Of a stretch of DNA of 61,824 nt, positions 60,114 to 61,824 are shown piece by piece. The stretch's first letter is position 1. Each line of letters opens with the position of its first letter. The stretch is taken from positions 179,756 to 241,579 of the forward strand of contig NPFB01000070.1 of the NCBI GenBank assembly GCA_014084085.1, read 5' to 3'. Origin of the DNA: Hondaea fermentalgiana. Its lineage: Eukaryota; Sar; Bigyra; Thraustochytrida; Thraustochytriidae. Below the pieces are notes generated by a model that made no database searches, was not told the origin of the DNA, and worked only from the letters and a program-made list of their open reading frames with translations. Both the position numbers and the translations under genes were made by a program.

Positions 60114-61770
60114 GAGGAGAAGAGAGCTCGAATCACCGTCTGCGAGTAGATTGATTCTCACGATTGAGTCGAAAGGTATATCTACTTTGCCGCGACGATA
60201 TTTCCCTCGTCTGGCATCTTCTAGTGTACTCCTGTGGGGCGTTCGTTAAAAGAAAAGTGAAAAGGCCACGCGTGTGTGCGTGCGATATTGAGCGAGCAAG
60301 CGAGCAAGCGATATGTTAGTTGTCTTTCTTTTCCTTTTCCTGGGGCAAGGGACGCCTCACCTCACCTCGCCTCACTTTACCTCACCTCATCCCCTTCCTC
60401 TTTTCTTTCCCACACACCGACTGTTTTCTTTTCTTTTCTTTTCTTTTCTTTTTCTTTCTCCCTTTTTTTGAACCGTGCCATCAGTCGAACAAACAAGAGG
60501 GAGAAGAGAACGTTGAAAAGAAGGCGGCTTCAGACAGCTTTGTCCAAATGCGCGAGGTAGAAGTGTTTGCGTGGAGAAATACAGGAAGAACGTACCATTC
60601 AAAAACGACAAGTTCCTTTCCGCTGAGGACTTTGAAGTGCTGTTCAGATTCTGCGCAGGTCATCCACGTTCCACCAATGTTTTCCCGCGGGGGTTTGGTT
60701 CTCTGATAGTTTCCGATCACAAAGGAGGATAGTCGCAGATACGTCCGGACCATGGCTCCTGCGCGATGCTGTTTTCTCTCGCGAGCGAGAAGAGAAGCTG
60801 GCGGCACTGACGCGGCGGGACAAGGACTCAAGCACGGAGAGACCACTCCACGTGGTTCCGTTCGAGTCGTGTGTTCCAGTGCGGCTGCGTGGCGCGAAGC
60901 AAGTTTGCAGTGCAGTACAGCGATGTAATCGCTGTTCCGTTTTTGTCAGGTTTCCCGGTCGTTCACAGTGGTCCCGATCCTTGTCGGGGCGCGTCTTCTT
61001 TGTCTTGGTTGGGTTTTGCTGGCCTGCTGGTGCTGGCTGGGCGCAGACGAGACGCGGTTGGCGCAGTCACGGGTTGGGCACCGGCGTGGCGGTGTCTGTG
61101 GGTGCTGCTGCCGCGGACGTAGTCGTTTCTCTTCTCTCTTCTCTCTTTCTTTTTTCCCCTTCCTTTCCTTTTTGCTTGTATTTGCCAAAGCGATTCCGCG
61201 GGCGCGTTCGCACACTCGCCCCAGTGGTGGTTGGTTAACTGGCTTGGCTTGCCCGATGAAGTAGGCAAGTCAAGTCGTCACGAGATCGACAGCAACGTAC
61301 GATCGCGAGCGAAATGAAATGCTGTGCCGGACGAATGAATGAAGTAAGCACAAAACGCAAGCGTGAGCGTGCGGCCTGGCCTGGGTCCCTTCTACAAAGA
61401 TACACGGGTTCTCGTCGCGCGTTGCGCAGCACGCCAGGACCGAGCACGTGAGCAAAAATACCGGACCTTGTCTGTCTGTGGTGGTTGATCGGTCTCTACA
61501 CTCCCTCGCTGCGTTCCGTGCCGCCGTCCAGGTCGAGATCCAGGCCCAGGCCGCTCGGCCCCGCTCCGTCCCGCGTGTCCAGCGTGAGCGCGAGCGCGAA
61601 AGCAAAAGCAAAAGCGAGCCTAGCTGCCTGCCTGCCTGTCTGCCTTGGCTAGTTTCTTTCGTTAGCTTGCTTGCGTGGTTAGCCTTGCCTCGCCTGCTTG
61701 CTTGCTTGCTTTCTTTCCTTCTTTCTTTTTCTCTTGCGGCTGCGTTCCCTCCCCTCCTGCCCCGGCACGC
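60114..61770. other. 5' flank and intergenic region, no gene recognised
   Basis: About 1.65 kb with CTTTT runs at about 60425-60460, CT-rich tracts near 61127-61170 and a pyrimidine-rich stretch at about 61700-61760. No frame shows a recognisable domain. Confidence 0.45.
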
Positions 61771-61824
61771 GAGGTGGAGCTCGCGCAGCAGGTTCGCGAG
61801 GAAAAGGAGCGACTCCGCGAGGAG
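61771..61824 (+). CDS. Possible 5' end of a coiled-coil exon, truncated by window end
   Basis: The last 54 bases read EVELAQQVREEKERLREE in one frame, a typical coiled-coil pattern with codon choice like the genes in this window. A long pyrimidine tract lies just upstream, and AG dinucleotides at GCGAG could act as a splice acceptor. No ATG is visible nearby in frame. Very short, so it may be chance. Confidence 0.25.

Overview
The window is nuclear DNA of a microbial eukaryote, GC-rich and intron-poor. Most genes are single uninterrupted reading frames of up to about 8.7 kb. The only intron I can define with confidence is in ORC2, with a GTAAGT donor, a TACTGAC branch-like site and a CAG acceptor. 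The content (ORC2, Beclin/ATG6, class I sirtuin, DDX3-type helicase, a non-plant AP2 factor, ADAM-like protease, crinkler/kinase-like remnants, bacterial-type SpoVS) and the intergenic tetranucleotide repeats fit a stramenopile, most likely a thraustochytrid (Labyrinthulomycetes). That placement is inference. Two 100-base N runs (23894-23993 and 50302-50401) are assembly gaps.

Layout. 0-6 kb: a bacterial-type protein usually annotated as 3-methyladenine DNA glycosylase (+), then ORC2 (-, two exons). 5.7-10.5 kb: GC-rich, repeat-rich DNA with no recognisable gene. 10.5-14 kb: an AP2-domain regulator and Beclin-1/ATG6 (both +). 14.4-17 kb: a membrane-anchored zinc metalloprotease with a PA domain (-). 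18.9-22.4 kb: a coiled-coil/ankyrin/TPR/J-domain co-chaperone (+). 23.2-25.6 kb: a tandem SpoVS-domain protein (-) head-to-head with a sirtuin (+). 25.7-32.8 kb: two proteins of unknown function, a tRNA-like gene and a tandem DsbA/HCCA-isomerase-like protein. 32.8-37.6 kb: a gene-poor tract with an AT-rich island, a broken sulfatase and a broken kinase-like gene. 37.6-47.4 kb: a bromodomain protein (+) facing a 2,890-residue tail-anchored coiled-coil protein (-). 50.8-53.3 kb: one frame encoding a tetraspanin-like membrane module followed by a complete DDX3/Ded1-type RNA helicase. 54.7-60.1 kb: a secreted protein with a Pro/Thr linker and a SAP-domain protein, convergent. The last kilobase has only a possible coiled-coil exon running off the window.

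The genes do not form an operon-like system; most are independent housekeeping genes. Two arrangements stand out. First is the tetraspanin-DEAD-box fusion. Second is the head-to-head pair of an Alba-fold SpoVS protein and a Sir2 deacetylase, which recalls the archaeal Alba-Sir2 pairing. A recurring palindrome, TAGGCCTA, is scattered through the non-coding DNA, and four overlapping copies lie between that divergent pair.
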